Source of the DNA: Dysgonomonas sp. UBA7710
Lineage (GTDB): Bacteria > Bacteroidota > Bacteroidia > Bacteroidales > Dysgonomonadaceae
NCBI RefSeq assembly: GCF_002482385.1
Contig: NZ_DLFW01000029.1
Location: 62,001-126,000, forward strand
Direction: 5' to 3'
DNA length: 64,000 nt
The notes below the pieces were generated by a model. That model was not told the origin of the DNA, did not search any database, and saw nothing but the letters and a program-made list of their open reading frames with translations. The position numbers were made by a program, and so were the translations under genes. This document shows positions 25,939 to 34,665 of this stretch, piece after piece (the first letter of the stretch is position 1; each line of letters opens with the position of its first letter).

Positions 25939-28434
25939 ATGAAATTATCAAGATTACTTTCGAGTGCCGTTCTATGCCTGCTGACGTTATCATTAGCGGG
26001 TCAGGTGGGTTTCGGTGACCCGGAGAAGATTAACTCCGGCTGGAAATTTACTTTAAATGATGTCAAAGACGGCCAGACTCCGTCATTGGATGACAAAAGA
26101 TGGAAAACTGTCGATCTGCCCCATGACTGGAGTGTGAAAGGTCAACTCAGCCCGACACTTGCCAGTGCAACAGGTTACCTGCCCGGAGGTATAGGCTGGT
26201 ATCGCAAGGTACTCAACATACCCCAATCGAAACAAGGGGAAAAAGTATACTTATACTTCGAAGGAGTGTACAATCGTAGTGAAGTATTTATCAACGGTCA
26301 GTCATTAGGTAAACGTCCGAATGGTTATGTTTCTTTTATGTACGATGCCACTCCCTACATTAAATACGGGGAAGATAATATAATAGCCGTTCGCGCAGAC
26401 CATAGCCAGTCGGCAGACTCCCGCTGGTACACCGGCTCTGGTATCTACCGTAATGTATGGATGGTATATGCCAATCCTCTGCATATTGCCCAATGGGGTG
26501 TATTCTCCTATCCTAAATCGGTGACTAAGAAACAAGCCATTGTGTCTGTAGAGGTGGAAATAGATAATTCCACGGTGAAAGATGCAAATCTGACCATCAC
26601 GAATGAGTTGTTATCGGCAGATGGGAAAGTAGTTGCAAAAGATTCGAGGAAGTTGCAAATGACAGCCGGAAACAATAAGATATCGACAGAGCTGAAAGTA
26701 AACAATCCTCAGTTATGGGATTTGAATAACCCGAATCTGTACCAGTTAAAGACGGCAGTGCTCAAAGATGGCAAAGTTATAGACCAAACCACCACCACTA
26801 CAGGTATCCGCAACTATACATTCGATCCGAATAAAGGATTTGCCCTGAATGGTGAATGGATGAAAGTAAAAGGCGTATGTATCCACCACGATGCAGGCGT
26901 ATTAGGTTCGGCAGTACCAAAAGATGTATGGAAGCGCAGATTACTTACACTGAAAGAGATAGGAGTCAATGCTATCCGTACCAGCCACAATCCTCAGGCA
27001 CCGGATTTATATAGCCTGTGTGATGAACTAGGATTATTGGTACTCAACGAAGCCTATGACGAATGGGAATTTCCTAAGCGCAAATGGCTTGAAGGCTGGA
27101 ATGTAGGAACACCCGGATTTCAAGGTAATTTCGATTATTTTGGAGAATGGGGAGAAAAAGACTTGGCAGATATCGTTCGCCGCGACCGTAACCATGTATC
27201 CGTATTTGCATGGAGCATTGGTAATGAAGTGGATTATCCGAACGATCCTTATTCGCATCCGGTATTAGATGGAGGAGCAGCAACAGGCTTTACGCAAGCG
27301 ATGTTTGGAGGATATAAGAAAGATGCGCCTGATGCCATGCGTTTGGGTGATATAGCTAAACGGCTGGTAGCAGTAGTTAAGAAATACGATAGATCGCGCC
27401 CTACAACAGCCGGACTGGCCGGAGTAGCTATGTCTAATCAGACGGCATATCCCGGGGCGCTGGATATCGCAGGCTACAACTATACTGAAGGGATGTATGC
27501 CAAAGATCATCAGACATATCCTGAACGGGTAATTTATGGTAGTGAAAACCGTCATGAACTAAGTGCATGGAAGGCGGCAAGGGATAATGAATATATATTC
27601 GGACAATTCCTGTGGACAGGTATAGACTATCTGGGAGAATCGGGGCGTTGGCCGTCAAGAGGCTTTTATTCGGGACTGCTAGACTTCGGAGGCTTTATTA
27701 AACCCAGAGGTTATTTCCGTCAGTCGCTTTGGTCGGATAAACCGATGGCTTACCTGGGCACCTATCCTACACCGGGAAAAGGTAGCAAAAGCCAGATGAA
27801 AGATGTATGGTCTCAACTGGATGCTGAAAATGAAGGCAATTACGAGGAGAAAACCCCGTCGATGGACGCATGGCCTATATGGAACTATCAGGATGGACAG
27901 TCTATCCGTGTAGTAAGCTATACCAATGCGGCAAAAGCCAGACTGGAACTGAACGGAAAAGAAGTAGGACAGACAAAAGAATATGATGACAATACCGGTA
28001 TTATCTACTGGGATATCCCTTATCAGGCAGGTAAACTGGAGGTTATAGGAATGGATAAGGATGGTAATGAAACAGCCCGTTATGCCATACAGTCTTCGAG
28101 ACAGCCATATGCACTGACTATCGTACAATCAGAGAAAGAGATATGTAAAGACAAAGGTCTTGCTCAAATAGTTGTGCAGGTAGTGGACGAGAATGGTATA
28201 CCTGTGATGTTGTCCGATAATGAAGTTACCTGCCGTATAATCGGCCCGGCAAAACTACTGGGACTGGAAGCCAGCAATAATGAGGATATGAGTGATTATA
28301 CGGATAACAAACACCGTGTCTTTCATGGTCATATACTTGCTTATATACAGTCTACAGGTGAGCAGGGAGAAATTAAAGTACAGTTCACTTCGCCTTGGCT
28401 GAAGTCAGTGGAAGAGACAATTCAGGTTAAGTAA
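25939..28434 (+). CDS. Secreted GH2 beta-galactosidase-like enzyme
   Basis: This 831-residue exported GH2 hydrolase should remove terminal beta-linked sugars, most probably galactose. A signal peptide (1-20) is followed by the sugar-binding jelly roll (NSGWKFTLND, GGIGWYRK, GVYNRSEVFING, SRWYTGSGIYRNVW), an immunoglobulin-like domain (about 185-290), a TIM barrel and C-terminal domains. WSIGNEVDYP gives acid/base E430, and nucleophile E536 lies in YGSENRHE. FLWTGIDYLGE is a conserved GH2 segment. The C-terminal part (about 640-830, ARLELNGKEVGQTK) matches the DUF4982 and invasin-like modules of Bacteroidota beta-galactosidases. It is downstream of the PUL 1 regulator, so it probably trims side chains released by the GH30. 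Confidence 0.88.
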   Translation: MKLSRLLSSAVLCLLTLSLAGQVGFGDPEKINSGWKFTLNDVKDGQTPSLDDKRWKTVDLPHDWSVKGQLSPTLASATGYLPGGIGWYRKVLNIPQSKQGEKVYLYFEGVYNRSEVFINGQSLGKRPNGYVSFMYDATPYIKYGEDNIIAVRADHSQSADSRWYTGSGIYRNVWMVYANPLHIAQWGVFSYPKSVTKKQAIVSVEVEIDNSTVKDANLTITNELLSADGKVVAKDSRKLQMTAGNNKISTELKVNNPQLWDLNNPNLYQLKTAVLKDGKVIDQTTTTTGIRNYTFDPNKGFALNGEWMKVKGVCIHHDAGVLGSAVPKDVWKRRLLTLKEIGVNAIRTSHNPQAPDLYSLCDELGLLVLNEAYDEWEFPKRKWLEGWNVGTPGFQGNFDYFGEWGEKDLADIVRRDRNHVSVFAWSIGNEVDYPNDPYSHPVLDGGAATGFTQAMFGGYKKDAPDAMRLGDIAKRLVAVVKKYDRSRPTTAGLAGVAMSNQTAYPGALDIAGYNYTEGMYAKDHQTYPERVIYGSENRHELSAWKAARDNEYIFGQFLWTGIDYLGESGRWPSRGFYSGLLDFGGFIKPRGYFRQSLWSDKPMAYLGTYPTPGKGSKSQMKDVWSQLDAENEGNYEEKTPSMDAWPIWNYQDGQSIRVVSYTNAAKARLELNGKEVGQTKEYDDNTGIIYWDIPYQAGKLEVIGMDKDGNETARYAIQSSRQPYALTIVQSEKEICKDKGLAQIVVQVVDENGIPVMLSDNEVTCRIIGPAKLLGLEASNNEDMSDYTDNKHRVFHGHILAYIQSTGEQGEIKVQFTSPWLKSVEETIQVK

Positions 28435-28468
28435 TAAAATGGCTCATAGCCAATCTGTTTATAGTAAA

Positions 28469-28501
28469 GTCGGCGTCAGTAATCCAATTACTGACGCCGA
28501 C
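28469..28501. terminator. Terminator hairpin between convergent GH2 and FKBP genes
   Basis: A perfect 15-base stem (28469-28483 with 28487-28501, GTCGGCGTCAGTAAT) closes a CCA loop. It lies 34 bases after the GH2 stop and 30 bases beyond the FKBP stop, so it can end both transcripts. Confidence 0.82.
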
Positions 28502-28531
28502 CTCTATTCTATTATACTTTTAATGACAGGC

Positions 28532-29554
28532 TTATTTAGGAATATCAATCAATTCCACTTCGAAGATGAGATTGGAGAAAGGCTTTATCGAGCCTTGCTC
28601 CCTCGCTCCATAAGCCAAATCGTAAGGGATATACAGCATCCATTTTGAGCCGACAGGCATTAACTGCAATGCTTCTGTCCATCCTTTGATTACCTGGCCT
28701 ACACCAAATGTAGCCGGTTCTCCTCTATCCAGACTGCTGTCGAATACAGTACCGTCAAGTAATGTACCCTTATAATGAACTGTTACGCGGTCTGCTGCCG
28801 TTGGTATAGCTCCTGTTCCTTCAGTTATTATCTTATACTGCAAGCCACTGGGTAGTGTCACCACTCCGTCTACGGTCTTATTCTCTGCCATAAATTTATC
28901 ACCTTCGGCAATCTGGCTGGCATATTCGGCTTTCATGTCCTCCGCTTTCTTCGCTTCGTTTACCTCCTGAGCTTTTTGAGCGGCTTCCTGTATAATACCT
29001 TCTGCTCCCTCTATGAGCAGTTTTTCATCTTTCAGGCTATTGGAGAAAGCAGAAACAAAGGCATCGATATTCAGTTTACCGGGTCCACCTAGTATTTCTT
29101 TCGAGAAATTATCAGTCATAGTCGAAAGCTGGCTCCCAATTGCCACACCCGAATTGAATGCAGATTTACTTTTATCTTGCTTTATAGTTTGGGCAAAACC
29201 AACCAAAAACTCTTCTAAATTGGCTGTATTGGCTTTTGTCAGGGAATCTAACTTAGAGGTCATCTCTGCCTTCAGCTTACTTTGTTTTGCGCTATCGTCT
29301 TCTTTTTCTATTCTGGATGTATAGTCGGCTCTCACCGCAGCAGTATCTGCTATAACTCCCATCTGTGACAAATAAGGTTTCAGCCCACTTTGCACCATGT
29401 TTATACCAAGAGCATAAGATATGGTATCAGCCTGTGTACTGAGGACTGGCTCTGCCGCCACAATTTTCTTAGGGGTTGTTTTTTTCTGTGCAAGCAAACC
29501 TTCCGGACTTAATATTGCGCATGCAACCAAAGAGAACAGTAATAATTTCTTCAT
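28532..29554 (-). CDS. FKBP-type peptidyl-prolyl isomerase, exported
   Basis: This 340-residue periplasmic or outer-membrane-associated folding factor has a signal peptide (1-22, SPEGLLAQ). An N-terminal helical dimerisation domain (about 40-225, FKBP_N type, TISYALGINM) is followed by a C-terminal FKBP domain (about 232-338) with VTVHYKGTLLDGTVFDSS, FGVGQVIKGWTEAL and WMLYIPYDLAYG, which carry the usual active-site aromatics. It catalyses cis-trans isomerisation of X-Pro bonds. FkpA/Mip-like proteins share this layout. The helical part is longer than in FkpA, which is common in Bacteroidales. It is a single gene with its own -7 box. Confidence 0.93.
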   Translation of the reverse strand: MKKLLLFSLVACAILSPEGLLAQKKTTPKKIVAAEPVLSTQADTISYALGINMVQSGLKPYLSQMGVIADTAAVRADYTSRIEKEDDSAKQSKLKAEMTSKLDSLTKANTANLEEFLVGFAQTIKQDKSKSAFNSGVAIGSQLSTMTDNFSKEILGGPGKLNIDAFVSAFSNSLKDEKLLIEGAEGIIQEAAQKAQEVNEAKKAEDMKAEYASQIAEGDKFMAENKTVDGVVTLPSGLQYKIITEGTGAIPTAADRVTVHYKGTLLDGTVFDSSLDRGEPATFGVGQVIKGWTEALQLMPVGSKWMLYIPYDLAYGAREQGSIKPFSNLIFEVELIDIPK

Positions 29555-29622
29555 ATGACTAATTTTATTTGTTGATATTCTATGTTTATAGTTTCTGAGA
29601 ATGTGTATATTATATCGAGATG

Positions 29623-29630
29623 CAAAAGTA
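29623..29630 (-). promoter_or_regulatory. -7 promoter box for FKBP gene
   Basis: On the minus strand TACTTTTG fits TAnnTTTG, about 70 bases before the ATG at 29554. Confidence 0.5.
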
Positions 29631-29680
29631 GTATTTTTTATCCGTCTATATCATAACTTCAATAAACTTATTGTAAAATC

Positions 29681-29813
29681 TTGTAAAAACTTGAAAACTA
29701 ATCACTACCTTTGCGCGTCCTTAACGGCTGACTCTCTTATGTCGAATATTCTTTGGGGTGGGAGTAGGCCTGTTGAAGGGTTAATTACCACATAAGAATA
29801 TTTAAAATTTTTA
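29681..29813 (+). promoter_or_regulatory. Promoter and long leader of DEAD-box helicase gene
   Basis: TTG at 29681-29683 and TACCTTTG at 29706-29713 form a likely -33/-7 pair. The leader is then about 95 bases long and contains complementary CTTATGT (29738-29744) and ACATAAG (29791-29797) segments. Long structured leaders are known for cold-induced RNA helicase genes; that role is only inferred here. Confidence 0.5.
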
Positions 29814-31649
29814 ATGAAAACATTTGAAGAATTAGGGGTCGCAGCGAATATCCGCAAAGCGATCGAAGAAATGGGTTACGAGAATCCCATGCCCGTGCAA
29901 GAAGAAGTGATTCCATACCTGCTGGGCGAAACAAGCGACATAATTGCATTGGCGCAAACAGGAACCGGCAAAACAGCGGCTTTTGGATTACCTGTACTAC
30001 AAAAAATCGAAGTAAAAGAAAATGTACCTCAGGCATTAATACTGTGTCCTACCCGTGAGTTATGCTTACAGATAGCTGGCGATCTGGCAGATTATTCAAA
30101 ATATATTGACAATCTGAGAGTTCTCCCTGTATATGGAGGTTCAAGTATCGAAAGCCAGATTAAATCATTGAAAAGGGGAGTACAGATTATCGTTGCTACT
30201 CCGGGGCGTCTGATAGACCTTATCAACCGTAAAACGGTCGATTTGAAGAACATAAAATATGTTGTACTCGATGAGGCGGATGAAATGCTGAATATGGGCT
30301 TTACAGAAAGTATCGATGAGATATTATCTAAAGTACCTGACGAAAGAGTAATGCTCCTTTTCTCGGCTACAATGCCTAAAGAGATTGCCAAGATTACCAA
30401 AAAATACATGCAGAGCCCTAAAGAAATTACGATTGGCCGTAAGAATGAAGGGTCGAACAATGTAAAGCATGTATATTATATGGTACATGCAAAGGATAAA
30501 TATCTGGCGCTAAAACGTATTGCCGACTATTACCCGAATATATACGGGATCATTTTCTGCCGCACCCGCCGCGAAACACAGGAGATTGCCGACAAACTGA
30601 TACAGGACGGATACAATGCCGATTCCCTGCATGGTGATCTGTCTCAGGCCCAAAGGGACTATGTAATGCAAAAATTCCGCATTCATAATATTCAGTTATT
30701 GGTTGCGACCGATGTAGCTGCCCGCGGACTGGACGTCGACAGTCTTACGCATGTTATCAATTACGGATTGCCTGACGATATAGAATCATATACCCACCGT
30801 AGCGGACGTACAGGCCGTGCAGGTAAAACAGGGACATCTATCTCTATTGTCCATGTAAAAGAGAAGGGTAAGATCAGGGAAATTGAGAAAATCATCAATA
30901 AGAAATTCGAACAGGGAGTAATTCCTTCGGGAGAGGCAATTTGCGAGAAGCAATTGTTCAACCTTGTTGACAGAATAGAGAAAGTGAAGGTGAACGAAGA
31001 TGAAATATCGAACCTTCTCCCGTCTGTATACAGGAAACTCGACTGGCTGGAAAAAGAAGATATTATAAAGCGTGTTGTGGCCCTTGAATTTAACCGATTG
31101 ATCGATTATTATCGTGATGCGGATGAAATAGAGACTCCTTCCGACCGCTTCTCTAAAGGAGATGATAAATCATACCCTCGTCGTAAAGATCGTGAACGTT
31201 CCGATCGTTCTTCGGGAGGTACACGTTCGGCGGAAAGAGGTTATTCACGGCTCTTTATCAATATCGGACGTACAGACAGTGTAAATCCGGCAACGCTCAT
31301 GGGATTGGTAAACGATTTTGTACCCGAGAAGGTAAATATCGGACGTATCGACATCATGCAAAATTTCTCCTTCTTTGAAGTACCCGAAAAGGATGCCCAG
31401 AAAGTGATAAGCGCAATGAGCCGTCAGGAACAGAACGGACGTCGCATATCTGTAGAAGTAGCCCAAGGGGGCGGAGGTGGAGACCGGGGAAATTCCGGGG
31501 CTTCCCGTTTCGAAAGAGGTGGCGGTTATCGTGGAAACAGTGGTTCTTCACGTTCTGATAAGGGATCGAAAAGAAACTCAGATTTCAAATCGTCAAAACC
31601 GTCTGACAAAGGACATCGTAAGGGAGGGCGCAAACCTAAGTTTTCCTGA
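29814..31649 (+). CDS. DEAD-box ATP-dependent RNA helicase (DeaD/CsdA-like)
   Basis: The 611-residue RNA helicase probably acts in ribosome assembly or mRNA decay, especially in the cold. Core motifs: Q motif (FEELGV and MPVQEEVIP), AQTGTGKT at 47-54, DEAD at 153-156, SAT at 184-186 and HRSGRTGRAG near 330. After the second RecA-like domain comes a helical region (about 375-440). Then a DbpA/CsdA-type RNA-binding domain (about 478-550; YSRLFINIGRTD, VNIGRIDIMQNFSFFEV) precedes a tail of about 60 residues rich in Gly, Arg, Ser and Lys (RGG-like). The domain order is that of DeaD. It is monocistronic, closed by a strong hairpin. Confidence 0.95.
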   Translation: MKTFEELGVAANIRKAIEEMGYENPMPVQEEVIPYLLGETSDIIALAQTGTGKTAAFGLPVLQKIEVKENVPQALILCPTRELCLQIAGDLADYSKYIDNLRVLPVYGGSSIESQIKSLKRGVQIIVATPGRLIDLINRKTVDLKNIKYVVLDEADEMLNMGFTESIDEILSKVPDERVMLLFSATMPKEIAKITKKYMQSPKEITIGRKNEGSNNVKHVYYMVHAKDKYLALKRIADYYPNIYGIIFCRTRRETQEIADKLIQDGYNADSLHGDLSQAQRDYVMQKFRIHNIQLLVATDVAARGLDVDSLTHVINYGLPDDIESYTHRSGRTGRAGKTGTSISIVHVKEKGKIREIEKIINKKFEQGVIPSGEAICEKQLFNLVDRIEKVKVNEDEISNLLPSVYRKLDWLEKEDIIKRVVALEFNRLIDYYRDADEIETPSDRFSKGDDKSYPRRKDRERSDRSSGGTRSAERGYSRLFINIGRTDSVNPATLMGLVNDFVPEKVNIGRIDIMQNFSFFEVPEKDAQKVISAMSRQEQNGRRISVEVAQGGGGGDRGNSGASRFERGGGYRGNSGSSRSDKGSKRNSDFKSSKPSDKGHRKGGRKPKFS

Positions 31650-31673
31650 TAGAAACCTAAGTTGACATATATA

Positions 31674-31719
31674 TAAACGTCAGTTACTTATTCTATTTTG
31701 ATAAAGTAACTGACGTTTA
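31674..31719. terminator. Bidirectional terminator between helicase and PUL 2
   Basis: A perfect 16-base stem (31674-31689 with 31704-31719, containing ACGTCAGTTACTT) with a 14-base loop stands between the convergent helicase and GH88 genes. Confidence 0.82.
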
Positions 31720-31749
31720 CTTATATTTGCTATTACTTATTCGGTAACC

Positions 31750-32982
31750 TCATTTCTTAAAGTTGTCTGTAACAGATAAACCCTCTTTCATTTTCTTGTA
31801 CCTAATCAATGCTTCGATGTAATAATAATCGGCATAATTAATAGAAGCATCTACTTCCGATTTATTAGGCCAGTGACCTACACTGTGCAATAAGAACGAA
31901 GGTTTACTTCCCCTGCTTTGATACTTATCTGAAGATAATTCGATTAACATTTTTGTAGCTGCAGTTTTATACTCTTCAGCTTTCATTCCTTTATCCTCCA
32001 ATTGAGAGAGTTCAAGTAATGCAGAGGCGACAATGGCTGCTGCTGATGCATCTTTCGGTTCATGCGGTATATCAGGTGCGTCAAAATCCCAATAGGGAAC
32101 AGATTCATTCTCAGGCAATCTGTTTAGATAAAGATCCGTTACTTTTTCAGCAAAGCGCAGGAACTGTTTGTCTCCCGTTTCCCTGTAAACCATTGTATAG
32201 CCATAAATAGCCCATGCCTGTCCTCTGGCCCATAGTGTACTATCGGCATAACCCTGATGAGTTACTCCTTTAATAAAATGGCCGTCAATGGTATCATATA
32301 CTGCTACATGGTAATTACCTCCATCTTCGCGGAATTGATGTTTCATAGTTGTTTCCGCGTGCCTTGTTGCTATATCATACAATCTCTTACCGCCTCCATT
32401 TCTTGCTGCCCAATACAACATTTCCAGATTTATCATATTATCCATAATGGTATTATGAGGCCAGTTATTAGGTTCCACCTCACGCGGCCATGACAGTATT
32501 GTTCCAATTTTGGGGTTAAATAATGTAGCCAGTGTATCCGCGGCATTAAGCACAATTTGCTTGTATTTTTCACTTCCTGTAAGGCGATAGCCATTTCCAT
32601 AACTGCAAAATATCTGAAAGCCTAAATCATGATCATAGGCCGGAAGCATTGCCAATGGATCTAATAAATCAGTATAAAATAAAGCTGCATCGGAGTCGCT
32701 GATATTTCTGGTATTTTCATAGTTGTACCAAAGAATTCCCGGCCAGAAACCGACTGTCCACTCGCTTATATCTATAGGAGCAAGTTTCCAGTGGGAGAGA
32801 CTATCCATGATATTACGGGGCATCATCTTCCGATCTCCGATTTCGGACAGAGTCTTTTGTATCTGCACATTACAATACAAAAGTTCTTTATCTACAGCTA
32901 AAGTACCTGCGACTTCTTTTTCTGAACAGGACATAAGTAACGCGGCACAGCCAAGTCCCCAAATGATTCTTTTTATTTTCAT
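31750..32982 (-). CDS. GH88 unsaturated glucuronyl hydrolase, lipoprotein
   Basis: The 410-residue enzyme removes the 4,5-unsaturated uronic acid left at the non-reducing end of oligosaccharides by a polysaccharide lyase. The signal ends LLMSC (lipid Cys19), followed by SEKE. The alpha6/alpha6 barrel shows DHDLGFQ (D119) and IMDNMINL (D181), which correspond to the two catalytic aspartates of Bacillus UGL, and HQGYADSTLWARGQAWAIYG, a strong GH88 signature. GH105 is the alternative family, but this last motif favours GH88. It is the last gene of the PUL 2 operon, 15 bases after GH43, and depends logically on the lyase two genes upstream. Confidence 0.88.
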   Translation of the reverse strand: MKIKRIIWGLGCAALLMSCSEKEVAGTLAVDKELLYCNVQIQKTLSEIGDRKMMPRNIMDSLSHWKLAPIDISEWTVGFWPGILWYNYENTRNISDSDAALFYTDLLDPLAMLPAYDHDLGFQIFCSYGNGYRLTGSEKYKQIVLNAADTLATLFNPKIGTILSWPREVEPNNWPHNTIMDNMINLEMLYWAARNGGGKRLYDIATRHAETTMKHQFREDGGNYHVAVYDTIDGHFIKGVTHQGYADSTLWARGQAWAIYGYTMVYRETGDKQFLRFAEKVTDLYLNRLPENESVPYWDFDAPDIPHEPKDASAAAIVASALLELSQLEDKGMKAEEYKTAATKMLIELSSDKYQSRGSKPSFLLHSVGHWPNKSEVDASINYADYYYIEALIRYKKMKEGLSVTDNFKK

Positions 32983-32997
32983 GTTTTACTAAATTTC

Positions 32998-34665
32998 TTA
33001 TTTTTCTATCCTAAACCAGTCAACATCCATCCATGAACGTGCTGTATCCGAGGCTTGATTCATTATAAACATTCCAACTTTTGCTCCTATCCATTTTCCT
33101 TGTCTGGCTTGGAATGGTTCACCTATTTCTTTATATTTCCTTCCGTCTGTACTATATGAGAAGGAGCATTTCCCTCCTTCTTTGACAATTATGCGAAAAT
33201 AGAATTCCGTATTCTCCAGTTTGGTTTGGTAATTATACTTTATATCTGTCATTAAATTGTCCAATGATATTTTCGCCAGAATTTTTTCTCCTGTTTTTTG
33301 CTCTGCATCCGTACATCCGACTTGTTGCAGTTCATAATCATTACCTCTCTTCACCAATGCGATATATGAGTAATCCCATCCCATCATTATCAGGCCGGCT
33401 TTATCTCCTTCATTCTGAAGGACAGCTGTTACCTTCATCGTTGCTGTAAATTCAGGAGCCGGGAGTTTTTGCATCAGGAGATTGGGGATATCCCATACAT
33501 TAGTAAAATTGTCAGGATAATATTGTCCGTACATACGGATATATCCATCGGCAGAAGGGAAAGCCCATCCTTGCCGGGGATTGGCATGCCACGACCATTG
33601 TAGTCCCAGTTTTGCTGTATTGAATTCATCACTCTCTACCGGAGTTTCCACCGGATGTACTTTACCTGTATTTGGCTTTCTATAAGAGAAAACAGGTTCA
33701 CCGCAATAATTTTTATCGTTTATGCCCATCACAGGCCAACCATCTTTCCATGTCACAGGCTGTAGGTGTATGATGCGTCCGTATGGTCCTTTGTCCTGAA
33801 AGTGGATAAACCACGATTCTCCTGTTTGTGTTTCTACCAGTCCACCCTGATGCGGACCATTTATACTGGTGTTGCCCCGGTTAAGAACTCTCTTTACCTC
33901 GTACGGGCCATATATATTTTTTGAACGGAGTGCTATCTGCCAGCCCATTGCAACACCTCCGGCAGGGGCCAGCAAATAATAATAACCATCTTTCTTATAG
34001 AATTTCCCGCCTTCCACTGTATGATTTACTCCGTCATTTCCATCAAAAATCAGGGATTCCTCTCCTATAACCTTTGTTCCGTCTTCATTCATTTCACATA
34101 CGGTCATCACACTATTGAAACCGGCCCGGCTACCGGCCCATGCATGGGTAAGGTAGACCTTTCCATCGTCATCGAACAGAGGGCTGGGGTCTATCCTTCC
34201 TTTTCCGGGAAGTACAAGTACCGGTTTATCCCATCTGCCTAAGATATCTTTTGTCTTAACTACATATATGCCGAAATCGGGATCACCCCAATAAATCATA
34301 TACTCACCTTTATGATAGCGGATACATGGAGCCCAGACACCTTTTCCGTGCTGTACCTTATCAAAGAAACCCGCAGGTTCCACTCCTTCCATATAGAGAT
34401 CAGAAAGAGCATAGTTTATTATCTTCCAGTTCACTAAATCCTTTGAATGGAGAACAGGCAATCCCGGAACACAATTGAAACTCGATGCGGTCATGTAAAA
34501 GTCATCGCCTGTACGAATGACATCGGGGTCGGAGTAATCTGCATAAAGAACAGGGTTCTTATATACTCCGTTGCCTTGGTCAGATATCCATACCTGCGAT
34601 TTGTAAGTTTGAGAATTGGCTATTATACAAGTGAATAAACTTATCGTCAATATTATTCCCTTCAT
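32998..34665 (-). CDS. GH43 beta-xylosidase / alpha-L-arabinofuranosidase with C-terminal beta-sandwich
   Basis: This 555-residue exported GH43 enzyme has a signal peptide (1-19) and a five-bladed propeller with DYSDPDVIR (base D46), GRIDPSPLF (D159, pKa modulator) and HTVEGGKFYK (acid E218). The C-terminal half (about 350-555, VESDEFNTAKLGLQWSWHANP) is the concanavalin-like module usual in xylosidase/arabinofuranosidase members. Specificity between xylose and arabinofuranose cannot be read. Its ATG overlaps the stop of the upstream lyase gene by four bases (34662-34665, ATGA), so translation is probably coupled. Confidence 0.9.
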   Translation of the reverse strand: MKGIILTISLFTCIIANSQTYKSQVWISDQGNGVYKNPVLYADYSDPDVIRTGDDFYMTASSFNCVPGLPVLHSKDLVNWKIINYALSDLYMEGVEPAGFFDKVQHGKGVWAPCIRYHKGEYMIYWGDPDFGIYVVKTKDILGRWDKPVLVLPGKGRIDPSPLFDDDGKVYLTHAWAGSRAGFNSVMTVCEMNEDGTKVIGEESLIFDGNDGVNHTVEGGKFYKKDGYYYLLAPAGGVAMGWQIALRSKNIYGPYEVKRVLNRGNTSINGPHQGGLVETQTGESWFIHFQDKGPYGRIIHLQPVTWKDGWPVMGINDKNYCGEPVFSYRKPNTGKVHPVETPVESDEFNTAKLGLQWSWHANPRQGWAFPSADGYIRMYGQYYPDNFTNVWDIPNLLMQKLPAPEFTATMKVTAVLQNEGDKAGLIMMGWDYSYIALVKRGNDYELQQVGCTDAEQKTGEKILAKISLDNLMTDIKYNYQTKLENTEFYFRIIVKEGGKCSFSYSTDGRKYKEIGEPFQARQGKWIGAKVGMFIMNQASDTARSWMDVDWFRIEK

